DNA from: an uncultured Prevotellaceae bacterium
GTDB taxonomy: Bacteria; Bacteroidota; Bacteroidia; Bacteroidales; Bacteroidaceae
Length of the DNA stretch: 64,000 bases
Reading direction: 5' to 3'
NCBI GenBank assembly: GCA_902762325.1
Contig: CACWNV010000002.1
Span: 32,836-96,835 of the forward strand
Below, piece after piece: positions 35,995 through 43,972 of this stretch. A program made the position numbers and the translations under genes. The notes beneath the pieces were generated by a model. It did no database searches and was not told the DNA's origin. It saw nothing but the letters and a program-made list of their open reading frames with translations. Numbering within the stretch: position 1 is the stretch's first letter; each line of letters opens with the position of its first letter.

Positions 35995-37338
35995 ATGAAA
36001 ATCATCATAGTAGGAGCATACGCCATCGGAACCCATCTCGCCCGGCTTCTGTCGAGAAACAACCACGACACGATTCTTATCGACTCTGACGAGAACCGTC
36101 TTTCCAACATCGGCAGCGACTACGACCTGATGACCATTCAGGCATCTGTCTCCCGCATCAAGACGCTGACGGATGCAGGTGTCAGCAGCGCAGACCTTTT
36201 CATCGCCGTCACCCCGGATGAAAACCTGAACATGAATGCGTGCATGCTCGCCAAGTCGTTAGGTGCCAAACGAACCGTTGCAAAGATTGACAACAGCGAA
36301 TATATCAACCCGCGATTCAAACAGATATTCGACCGTGTGGGAATCACCTCGCTCATCTATCCGGAGAATCTGGCGGCGCGTGACATTGCCAACGGACTGA
36401 AGATGTCGTGGGTGAGACAACGCTGGGACGTGCACGACGGTGCGCTCGTGATGCTCGGCATAAAGCTTCGGGAAGGTTGTGAGATTCTGAACAATCCGTT
36501 GAAGGAACTCTGCAAGCCCGAGTCACCCTACCACATCGTTGCCATCAAGCGCGTCAACGAGACCATCATCCCCCGTGGAGACGATGTCCTGATGTTGCAT
36601 GACATTGCCTACTTCATGACGACACGCCCGTATATCCCCTATATCCGCAAGATTGTAGGGAAAGAGCATTATGTGGATGTCAAGAATGTGATGATCATGG
36701 GAGGCGGTGCCACGGCAGTACGTGCCACCTGTATGATGCCCGAGTACATGAACGTCAAGATCTTTGAGGCGAACGAAGCCCGATGCGACAAACTCAACGA
36801 GCTTATCGACACCGACCGCGTGATGGTCATCCATGCCGACGGTAGGGATGTCAGCGTGCTGATAGAAGAAGGCATCAAGAACACACAGGCATTCGTTGCC
36901 CTGACGGGAAACGCCGAGACCAACATCCTGGCTTGCCTTACCGCCAAGCGGATGGGCGTGAGAAAGACCGTTGCCATGGTAGAGAACTTCGACTATGCCA
37001 GTATGGCGGAAAGTCTTGACATCGGTACCATCATCAACAAGAAGGCACTGGCGGCAAGCTACATCTATCAGATGATGCTGGATGCCGACGTCAATAACAT
37101 CAGGTTCCTGATGTCCGCCAATGCCGATGTGGCAGAGTTCACGGCACAACCCGGCTCGAAAGTCACCAAGAAGAAAGTGTTCGAATTAGGACTGCCCAAG
37201 GGAGCCACCATCGGAGGACTTGTCAGGAACGGTGAGGGACACCTCGTAAGCGGTGGTACACAGATAGAAGCAGGCGACTCGGTCGTGGTGTTCTGCTATG
37301 ACATCAATATGTCGAAGATTGAAAAATATTTCCGCTGA
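35995..37338 (+). CDS. trkA: Trk potassium uptake regulatory subunit TrkA
   Basis: TrkA is the cytoplasmic NAD(H)- and nucleotide-binding ring that gates the TrkH channel. The ATG at 35995 starts the Rossmann strand directly (MKIIIVGAYAIGTHLARLL); the open frame reaching further upstream overlaps dxs and is unsupported. The 447-residue protein has two tandem RCK units, each with a Rossmann domain (first GAYAIG, second MIMGGGATAVRA) and a small C-terminal lobe. Key acidic residues ending the second Rossmann strand appear in LIDSDENRL and IFEANEARC. Its stop codon overlaps the trkH start (TGATG), indicating translational coupling. Confidence 0.95.
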   Translation: MKIIIVGAYAIGTHLARLLSRNNHDTILIDSDENRLSNIGSDYDLMTIQASVSRIKTLTDAGVSSADLFIAVTPDENLNMNACMLAKSLGAKRTVAKIDNSEYINPRFKQIFDRVGITSLIYPENLAARDIANGLKMSWVRQRWDVHDGALVMLGIKLREGCEILNNPLKELCKPESPYHIVAIKRVNETIIPRGDDVLMLHDIAYFMTTRPYIPYIRKIVGKEHYVDVKNVMIMGGGATAVRATCMMPEYMNVKIFEANEARCDKLNELIDTDRVMVIHADGRDVSVLIEEGIKNTQAFVALTGNAETNILACLTAKRMGVRKTVAMVENFDYASMAESLDIGTIINKKALAASYIYQMMLDADVNNIRFLMSANADVAEFTAQPGSKVTKKKVFELGLPKGATIGGLVRNGEGHLVSGGTQIEAGDSVVVFCYDINMSKIEKYFR

Positions 37339-38795
37339 TGCTGAACTATAAGATTATTTCCAATATCCTCGGGACGCTGCTTTTCATTGAGGCAGCGATG
37401 ATGACATGGTGCATGACCATGGCTTTATTCATGGACGAAGACGACTCCATCGCCTTCATCATCTCCGTCATCCTGACAATACTTGGAGGTATCGTCTTCA
37501 AATATCTTGGAAGGAATTCGGATAACTCGCTGGGACGAAGAGAGGCTTATCTGCTTGTCACACTCACATGGATTATCTTCAGCCTATTCGGTTCGTTCCC
37601 GTTTATCATCAGCGGTTACATCACCAACTTCACCGATGCCTACTTCGAGACCATCTCAGGTTTCACCACGACCGGATGCAGCATCCTTGACGATGTGGAG
37701 AGTCTTCCGCACGGCATCTTGTTCTGGAGGACGATGACACAATGGATCGGCGGTCTGGGAATCGTGTTCTTTACGATTGCCATTATCCCTTCGCTTGTGG
37801 GAGGAAACGTGAAGGTCTTCTCGGCGGAGGCGACAGGTCCCATCCGTGCCAAGATGCACCCCCGACTAAGTACGACCGCCAAATGGATCTGGAGCATTTA
37901 CCTGTTTCTTACGGTTGCCTGTTGCATCTGCTATTATCAGGCGGGGATGGATCTCTTCGACAGCTTCAACTATGCCATGACAACAACGGCTACGGGCGGC
38001 TTCTCCACCCATAATGCCAGTACGGGCTATTTCCATAACCCATACATCGACTACACCGCCATCGTGTTTATGTTCCTCTCAGGTACAAGCTTCACCCTGC
38101 TCTACACGACCCTCTTCAAAGGACGATTCAAACAGTTCATCAAGAATTCTGAGTTCAAGTTTTACATCATTATCGTGTTGATAGCCTCGGTGGCAATCAT
38201 GTATTTCCTGATTCGCTACAACGACTATCAGCTGTCGGATGCTATCCGGGTGAGCCTCTTCCAGGTTACTTCATTCATTACCACAACGGGAATCTTCAAC
38301 GATGATGCTGCCCAATGGCACCATACGACATGGGTCATATTGAGTATCTGTATGTTCCTCGGTGCCTGTTCCGGTTCGACAAGCGGAGGCTTCAAGTGCA
38401 TCAGAACCGTGATGCTTCTCACCATTCTGAGAAACGAGGTACGCCGTATTCTCCATCCCAGAGCCGTGCTTCCGGTAAAGGTGAACGACAACACCATCCC
38501 CTACTCCTCCCAGGTGACGCTGCTTGCGTTCCTTGCCGCCTACATGCTCTTGTGTCTCTTCACCTATTTCATTATGATTCTCGCAGGTGTTGACAGCACG
38601 AATTCCATCACCATTTCCCTCAGTTGTGCAAGTAATGTAGGTCCGACGCTCGGATTGGAAATCGGTCCGACAATGTCGTGGGGAATCCTTCCAGACCTGG
38701 TAAAATGGATGTTGTCAATCCTGATGCTGATGGGACGTCTTGAGATATTCACGGTACTTGTCCTCTTTACCCGTTCCTACTGGAAAGAGAACTAA
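37338..38795 (+). CDS. trkH: Trk potassium uptake channel subunit TrkH
   Basis: TrkH is the membrane channel of the Trk system for potassium uptake. The 485-residue protein has about ten membrane segments and four selectivity-filter-like loops: TISGFTTTGCSIL, AMTTTATGGFSTHNAS, SFITTTGIFNDDA and ISLSCASNVGPTLG. The gating-loop motif GACSGSTSGGFKCIR is also present. The length is typical. It overlaps trkA by one base and completes the two-subunit system. Confidence 0.95.
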   Translation: MLNYKIISNILGTLLFIEAAMMTWCMTMALFMDEDDSIAFIISVILTILGGIVFKYLGRNSDNSLGRREAYLLVTLTWIIFSLFGSFPFIISGYITNFTDAYFETISGFTTTGCSILDDVESLPHGILFWRTMTQWIGGLGIVFFTIAIIPSLVGGNVKVFSAEATGPIRAKMHPRLSTTAKWIWSIYLFLTVACCICYYQAGMDLFDSFNYAMTTTATGGFSTHNASTGYFHNPYIDYTAIVFMFLSGTSFTLLYTTLFKGRFKQFIKNSEFKFYIIIVLIASVAIMYFLIRYNDYQLSDAIRVSLFQVTSFITTTGIFNDDAAQWHHTTWVILSICMFLGACSGSTSGGFKCIRTVMLLTILRNEVRRILHPRAVLPVKVNDNTIPYSSQVTLLAFLAAYMLLCLFTYFIMILAGVDSTNSITISLSCASNVGPTLGLEIGPTMSWGILPDLVKWMLSILMLMGRLEIFTVLVLFTRSYWKEN

Positions 38796-38859
38796 CCAGT
38801 CATCAAATGACAAAGACATAAAAACAACATAATATAACTAATAAGAAAAGCGCAAACAA

Positions 38860-39819
38860 ATGAAACCATTCAAATTTAAACCACTATTAAAACAAACATT
38901 GTGGGGAGGCGATAAGATTATCGCCTTCAAACAATTGGACGAACAACTCCCGAATGTCGGAGAGAGTTGGGAAATCAGTGGTGTGGCAGGCAATGAAACC
39001 ATCGTGAGTGAGGGTGCATTTGCCGGTAAGACACTGAATGCGTTGGTCAGCGAACTGAAAGACAAGCTCGTAGGAAAAGAATGCTATCAGCTCTTCGGCG
39101 ACGAGTTCCCCCTGCTCATCAAGTTCATCGACGCACACCAAGACTTGTCTATCCAGGTTCATCCCACCGATGAGATTGCCCATAAGCAAGACAAAAAACG
39201 TGGGAAAACCGAGATGTGGTATATGATGAAATCCGATGCCGGTGCCAAACTATTCAGTGGTCTGAAAAAGCAGATCACGCCGGAAGAGTACGAGCAGATG
39301 GTAGAAAACGACACCATCTGTGATGCACTGGCACAATACACCGTCAATGAAGGCGATGTCTTCTTCCTCCCGGCAGGACGCATTCACTCCATCGGAACAG
39401 GCTGCTTTCTGGTAGAGATACAAGAGACGAGTGATGTCACCTATCGCATATACGACTACAAGCGTCGAGACAAAAACGGCAACTACCGCGAACTACACAC
39501 GAAGCTTGCGGCAGAGAGCATCAACTATCATGTGGAAAAAGACTACCGGACACATTACGTTCCTCAAAAGAATCAGGGCGTACAACTCGTACAAAGTCCC
39601 TATTTCAACACATCCCTCTACGATCTGGATGAACGGATGCTCATCGACTACTCAGAACTCGACTCCTTTGTCATCCTCATCGGAATGGAAGGACATGCGG
39701 AAATCACGGATAACGAAGGCAACACGTTCGGTCTGAAGGCAGGAGAAACCATCCTTATCCCTGCAACGACGAAGACCATATCAGTCGAAGGAAACATTAA
39801 ATTCTTAGAAACATTCTAA
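38860..39819 (+). CDS. manA: mannose-6-phosphate isomerase, class I
   Basis: ManA interconverts mannose-6-phosphate and fructose-6-phosphate, supplying GDP-mannose synthesis or mannose catabolism. The 319-residue product is the short Bacteroidetes/Firmicutes-like version. It starts with FKPLLKQTLWGGDKI and carries the zinc-binding cupin segments LSIQVHPTDEIAHK and FFLPAGRIHSIGTGCFLVEIQ. The C-terminal third is a second small cupin-like fold (EGHAEITDNEGNTFGLKAGE). It stands 64 bases after trkH on the same strand and ends at a strong bidirectional terminator. Confidence 0.93.
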   Translation: MKPFKFKPLLKQTLWGGDKIIAFKQLDEQLPNVGESWEISGVAGNETIVSEGAFAGKTLNALVSELKDKLVGKECYQLFGDEFPLLIKFIDAHQDLSIQVHPTDEIAHKQDKKRGKTEMWYMMKSDAGAKLFSGLKKQITPEEYEQMVENDTICDALAQYTVNEGDVFFLPAGRIHSIGTGCFLVEIQETSDVTYRIYDYKRRDKNGNYRELHTKLAAESINYHVEKDYRTHYVPQKNQGVQLVQSPYFNTSLYDLDERMLIDYSELDSFVILIGMEGHAEITDNEGNTFGLKAGETILIPATTKTISVEGNIKFLETF

Positions 39820-39831
39820 GATACCGATACA

Positions 39832-39872
39832 GAAATGCCATAGTAACGGACAACTTGTTACTATGGCATTTC
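39832..39872. terminator. bidirectional terminator, perfect 16-bp stem
   Basis: GAAATGCCATAGTAAC (39832-39847) and its exact reverse complement (39857-39872) are followed by CTTTTT on the + strand. The right arm overlaps the last codons and stop of the convergent DUF4435 gene. Confidence 0.85.
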
Positions 39873-40877
39873 CTTTTTCTGGGCCTTATTAAGCAATTGC
39901 TCCACATCTCTCAGGATGTGCTGGAACGGCTCAGAACTGGTATATCCGATATTCTTCTTCAAGACACTTTCGATGCTTTCAATGCTCTTATTGTAGCATG
40001 AGAGTTCATTACGGCGCTGGACGCTATGAACACTCTGCTCGGTTATCTCACGTTCACGCTCGCGTCTCAGCTCATCGCATACCTTTTTCAACATCGGCAC
40101 CACCACCTTATCAAAAAGATGATGCCCCTGAATATATAAATAGGTGTTCTCAGGTGACACTCCCAACTGCTTAATCTCTTCCTTAACGGCAAGATAACGC
40201 TCTTTGGCATCGGGATTCTCCAATTGCAGTTGTCTTATCTTCGTCCCCACCTTGTGCCGTACACGCTTGATAATGGCTGCGGCATTAGCCACGGAGAAAT
40301 TACCCGTCTCGACAATTCTATTGAAGTCGACGATGGTGAAGTCCTTATAATTGGGCGAACGATAATACATGATACTCCAGACGAACAACGGGAAGATAGC
40401 CAGAGAATATTGTTTGAGATATTCTTCAAAGTCAAAGATGCTATGGTCGTTGAGCGTGACGGCAACACAAACATTGTGCAAAGAAGGGGCATAGCATTGC
40501 AGGTTCTCAATGGCATAGGCGTATGTGTGAAGGATATAGGGATTGCCGAGTATCTCCTTAGACACCGCCGTACTACCCTGTTCAAGATAATCATAGTCGG
40601 CATCTACACATGCAATCATGTCCGTCCCGACACTTTCAGAAAGCAGCCGCATCATGGCGGCTTTCTTTCCTCTGTCAAGCCGATTCATACGGGTGGGCAG
40701 CAACACCTCAAAATAACGGGTTTCGTCTTCAAACCGCGTCAGGACAGAGCGCCAGAAGAAAATGTCATCATAGCTCTCCACATAGGCAGCTATCCTACGC
40801 CGGGCATTCTTTGAAGTCAGCTTGTTGGCAGCTTCAAAGTAATATGAATTAAGATTATCCTTCAGTCTCTGACTCAT
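39861..40877 (-). CDS. DUF4435 TOPRIM-like protein (AriB-like)
   Basis: The 338-residue protein matches DUF4435, a TOPRIM-fold family. The TOPRIM acidic residues are visible: Glu34 with Asp37 and Asp38 in YVESYDDIFFW, and the DxD pair Asp92/Asp94 in CVDADYDYL. The conserved YAIENLQCY follows. The C-terminal half is helical with basic residues. TOPRIM plus ATPase pairs include OLD nucleases and PARIS, in which AriB (DUF4435) is the toxic nuclease held by AriA. The gene overlaps the upstream ATPase gene by four bases (ATGA), so the two are translated together. I also recall similar pairs as widespread in Bacteroides chromosomes, so a housekeeping role is possible. Confidence 0.75.
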   Translation of the reverse strand: MSQRLKDNLNSYYFEAANKLTSKNARRRIAAYVESYDDIFFWRSVLTRFEDETRYFEVLLPTRMNRLDRGKKAAMMRLLSESVGTDMIACVDADYDYLEQGSTAVSKEILGNPYILHTYAYAIENLQCYAPSLHNVCVAVTLNDHSIFDFEEYLKQYSLAIFPLFVWSIMYYRSPNYKDFTIVDFNRIVETGNFSVANAAAIIKRVRHKVGTKIRQLQLENPDAKERYLAVKEEIKQLGVSPENTYLYIQGHHLFDKVVVPMLKKVCDELRREREREITEQSVHSVQRRNELSCYNKSIESIESVLKKNIGYTSSEPFQHILRDVEQLLNKAQKKEMP

Positions 40878-41692
40878 CCCGCAATAATATCGCTAACCTC
40901 TGTGACATGATCAATCCATCCCTTCATGATAAGTGCCGGCGAATGGGTGGTGAGGATGATCTGCACATTGGGATTCAGTTCTACAATAAGGTCGATGAGC
41001 TGCTTCTGCCATTCGATGTGCAATGACACTTCCGGCTCGTCCATGAAGAGCACATAAGGCTGCTGGTCCTGGACAAGGACGGTAAGGAGAATGGCAAGAA
41101 TCTGTTTTTCTCCGCTCGACAACTGATAAGGGGCAAGCGTTTCGTTGTTCTGCATAAAGGCGACCTCGTTCTCAGCCCTGAGAATCGTTTTCCCCGTACT
41201 GGCAAACAAGTTATCAACAATATCCTGGAACCTGCGCTTCGGGACACTCAACTCCTGTGCTTTCTGGGCAGCATCCGGCTCGCCGCTCTGCAAGATGGCG
41301 ATAATCCTGTTGCCGACATTGACCTGATAGTCGAGATACTTGCGCTGGAGATGATACAACTGGAAGTCGAGGGCAGAGACAATACGAGAATCAACATGAG
41401 CCATGGTTCCCAAATCCAGAACCGGACTGTCCAACGAACGAATCAGATCGTAGCGTATCCACTTTGCATCTTCGGGAAACACGCGAAGGTGTACGCCTTT
41501 GAGCATGTGAGAAGGGAACTCCCCACCAGCACTCAGACCTCTTACCACCTTATTTAATATAGTACTCTTGCCTACACCATTCACTCCGCTCAGTATGTTC
41601 ACACGACGGTCTAAATTCCAAATGATATGATGCATGCCACTCCAAAGACTTTCAATCTCAATCTGTTCTATGTATTCCGCGTACTTTTGCAT
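40874..41692 (-). CDS. compact ABC-type/SMC-like ATPase paired with DUF4435 (AriA-like)
   Basis: The 272-residue protein is a minimal ABC-type head ATPase: Walker A GVNGVGKST (36-44), signature LSSGEKQ (191-197), Walker B VLFMDEPE (214-221) and the H-loop in TTHSP (His250). It lacks the long coiled-coil insertion of RecF/SMC proteins and has only a short helical stretch near residues 100-170. The C-terminus stops soon after the H-loop. Such ATPases act with a partner nuclease. The four-base overlap with the DUF4435 gene makes that protein the evident partner. It is shorter than the AriA proteins I know of from PARIS loci. It is divergent from cysK. Confidence 0.78.
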   Translation of the reverse strand: MQKYAEYIEQIEIESLWSGMHHIIWNLDRRVNILSGVNGVGKSTILNKVVRGLSAGGEFPSHMLKGVHLRVFPEDAKWIRYDLIRSLDSPVLDLGTMAHVDSRIVSALDFQLYHLQRKYLDYQVNVGNRIIAILQSGEPDAAQKAQELSVPKRRFQDIVDNLFASTGKTILRAENEVAFMQNNETLAPYQLSSGEKQILAILLTVLVQDQQPYVLFMDEPEVSLHIEWQKQLIDLIVELNPNVQIILTTHSPALIMKGWIDHVTEVSDIIAG

Positions 41693-41833
41693 GATACTGA
41701 ATTGTTGGTTCTGACTGCAAATTTAATAAATTCTTTTATATTTGCAAACTGACACGATGAATTATTTGTGGAGATTAAAAAACCTTTAAAATATGGGCTC
41801 TCTGATACCGTTTGCACGGCTTTTTCATTCAAA

Positions 41834-41849
41834 TACCACAATCGTGGTA
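41834..41849. promoter_or_regulatory. palindrome upstream of the cysK promoter
   Basis: TACCAC-AATC-GTGGTA is a perfect 6-bp inverted repeat with a four-base spacer. It is centred about 30 bases upstream of the cysK -33 box and lies between divergent genes. Its position suits a transcription-factor site; the factor is unknown. Confidence 0.4.
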
Positions 41850-41872
41850 GGCAAAATGCCTTAAACGTGCTA

Positions 41873-41903
41873 TTTGACGGTAGTTTTTTTCACCGTACCT
41901 TTG
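41873..41903 (+). promoter_or_regulatory. promoter of cysK
   Basis: TTTG (41873-41876), a 19-base spacer and TACCTTTG (41896-41903) form a full-consensus Bacteroidales promoter 33 bases before the cysK ATG. Confidence 0.75.
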
Positions 41904-41936
41904 CAAACAGAAATCAACATTAAACATTTAAGTATT

Positions 41937-42890
41937 ATGGCTAAGCAAAAAATTACAAAAAAACTGACGGAGCTGATTGGAAACACTCCATTACTCGAAC
42001 TTAACAAGTTTTCGGAAAACAAGGGACTCTCTACCCCGCTCATCGCTAAAGTAGAGTTCTTCAATCCAGGCGGAAGCGTAAAAGACCGTATCGCACTTGC
42101 GATGATTGAAGATGCGGAAAAGAAAGGGATTCTGAAACCAGGAGCAACCATCATCGAACCGACCAGTGGCAACACCGGTGTCGGACTGGCTCTGGTCAGT
42201 GCCGTAAAGGGCTATCACCTCATCCTCACCATGCCGGAGACCATGAGTATTGAACGCCGCAATCTGGTGAAGGCGTATGGTGCCGAGGTTAGACTTACAT
42301 CAGGAAAAGACGGTATGCCTGGCGCTATCCGTGCCGCCGAAGAACTACGCGATAGCATTCCTGGCAGCATCATCCTGCAGCAATTCGAGAACCCGGCAAA
42401 TCCCGAAAAGCATTATCTGACGACTGGTCAGGAGATATGGAACGACACGGACGGGGAAATCGACATCTTCGTGGCTGGTGTGGGAACCGGAGGAACCGTC
42501 TCGGGAGTAGCCAAAGCCCTGAAGGAGAAGAATCCGAATATCAAAGTCATTGCCGTTGAGCCCGCGTCGTCTCCCGTCCTGAACGGTGGACAAAGCGGTC
42601 CGCATAAGATTCAAGGTATCGGTGCCGGCTTCGTTCCTAAGACTTACAGTTCCGAACTCATTGACGAGGTGCTTGACATCGAGAACGATGATGCCATCCG
42701 CACAGGTAGGGAGCTGGCTCGTACAGAAGGTCTGCTCGTTGGTATCTCATCCGGTGCAGCCGTATTCGGTGCCTTGCAAATTGCCAGCCGTCCGGAGAAT
42801 GCAGGGAAAAAGATTGTCGCATTGCTCCCCGACACCGGAGAGCGTTATCTCTCCACCGTATTATTCGCCTTCGATGAATATCCGCTATAA
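41937..42890 (+). CDS. cysK: cysteine synthase (O-acetylserine sulfhydrylase)
   Basis: CysK replaces the acetyl group of O-acetylserine with sulfide to make cysteine. The ATG at 41937 gives 317 residues and starts after a perfect promoter; the longer frame would include promoter DNA. The pyridoxal-phosphate lysine lies in [16 protein letters not shown], the substrate loop in [13 protein letters not shown], and the phosphate-binding glycines in [15 protein letters not shown]. The C-terminal segment [17 protein letters not shown] is typical of CysK. A terminator hairpin follows. Confidence 0.95.
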   Translation: MAKQKITKKLTELIGNTPLLELNKFSENKGLSTPLIAKVEFFNPGGSVKDRIALAMIEDAEKKGILKPGATIIEPTSGNTGVGLALVSAVKGYHLILTMPETMSIERRNLVKAYGAEVRLTSGKDGMPGAIRAAEELRDSIPGSIILQQFENPANPEKHYLTTGQEIWNDTDGEIDIFVAGVGTGGTVSGVAKALKEKNPNIKVIAVEPASSPVLNGGQSGPHKIQGIGAGFVPKTYSSELIDEVLDIENDDAIRTGRELARTEGLLVGISSGAAVFGALQIASRPENAGKKIVALLPDTGERYLSTVLFAFDEYPL

Positions 42891-42927
42891 TTGTTTTACT
42901 ACATCCAATGTACAACTACTCTTACGC

Positions 42928-42964
42928 AAACGCTTGGTTTCCGACTTCCGGAAACTGAGCGTTT
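42928..42964 (+). terminator. terminator hairpin after cysK
   Basis: AAACGCT (42928-42934) pairs with AGCGTTT (42958-42964) and encloses a second stem (GGTTTCCG with CGGAAACT). A short T-containing tail follows. Confidence 0.7.
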
Positions 42965-43012
42965 ATCTTTAAAATATATTCTTACACTTTTCCTTTTTCC
43001 GGATAAATTTCT

Positions 43013-43041
43013 TATCTTTGCGTTATCATTATCAAATGATA
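43013..43041 (+). promoter_or_regulatory. promoter box and inverted repeat before the AraC gene
   Basis: TATCTTTG (43013-43020) fits TAnnTTTG. Immediately after the expected start of transcription lies TATCATT-ATCA-AATGATA (43024-43041), a 7-bp inverted repeat that could bind the regulator itself. Confidence 0.5.
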
Positions 43042-43080
43042 GATTATAGGTTTTAAGATTAAATTTATCCATCAATAAAC

Positions 43081-43956
43081 ATGCAAACAAGCAAATATCT
43101 GATAGCCAACGAACGGGATGGACAATGGGGACTGACAATCAGCACCATCGGCTATGAGGAGATTATGCCTGGAGACTCTTATCCCACAAAAGGGCATGCT
43201 GACGGCTATTATTTTGACCTGCAGAAAGGACGCATACTCAATGAATACCAACTTTTATATCTGACAGAAGGAGAAGGCATCTTTGAATCAACCAACCAGA
43301 AGCCTACGCGAATCAAGCAGGGAGACCTGTTCCTGTTGTTCCCCGGCGAATGGCACACCTATCACCCCCTCCCTACTAAGGGATGGAAAAGCTACTGGCT
43401 GGGGTTCAAGGGGAAAAACATGGACGACCGTGTACGTGCCGGGTTCCTCTCACCTACTAAGCCCGTCTATTCTGTCGGCTTTAGTAGTGAGATTGTCCAC
43501 CTCTACGAAGAGGCTTTCGCAAAGGCAAAGGAAGAGGCGGCATACGCACAACAGACATTGGCAGGCATCGCCAACCATCTCATCGGCTTGATGTATTCAC
43601 TGGAGCGCAACAATCTGCTGAATAAAGACCAGAACAGAGTTGACATGATCAATCGTGCCCGTCTGCGTATCCGTGAGGCTCTGGAGAGCAATCTGACCAT
43701 CCAACAAGTCGCCCAGGAGTTGGGAATCAGCTATTCGAATTTCCGGAAACTATTCAAGGAATATACCGGAGTAGCCCCTTCGATGTACCAGCAGGAATTG
43801 CGACTACAAAGGGCTAAAGAGATGCTTTCAACCACCAACATGAGCATCAAGGAAATAGCCTACAGGCTAAACTTTGAGAGTCCCGACTACTTCTCTTCAA
43901 AATTCAAAATCAAGACTGGCATAAAGCCCAGCGACTTCCGTTCAGAAACGAGATAA
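43081..43956 (+). CDS. AraC-family transcriptional regulator with cupin sensor
   Basis: The 291-residue protein has an N-terminal cupin-like ligand-binding domain (about 20-120, with LLYLTEGEGIFE and GDLFLLFPGEWHTYHPL) and a C-terminal double helix-turn-helix of the AraC/XylS type (about 190-290). The latter includes LTIQQVAQELGISYSNFRKLFKEYTG and MSIKEIAYRLNFESPDYFSSKFK. Such proteins usually activate sugar-use genes on binding their sugar. The nearest catabolic genes on the same strand are the rhamnose set at 53.9-57.8 kb, separated by the restriction operon and nhaD. A link to rhamnose is a guess from position only. Confidence 0.9.
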   Translation: MQTSKYLIANERDGQWGLTISTIGYEEIMPGDSYPTKGHADGYYFDLQKGRILNEYQLLYLTEGEGIFESTNQKPTRIKQGDLFLLFPGEWHTYHPLPTKGWKSYWLGFKGKNMDDRVRAGFLSPTKPVYSVGFSSEIVHLYEEAFAKAKEEAAYAQQTLAGIANHLIGLMYSLERNNLLNKDQNRVDMINRARLRIREALESNLTIQQVAQELGISYSNFRKLFKEYTGVAPSMYQQELRLQRAKEMLSTTNMSIKEIAYRLNFESPDYFSSKFKIKTGIKPSDFRSETR

Positions 43957-43972
43957 AGGATTCAGTCTATAA

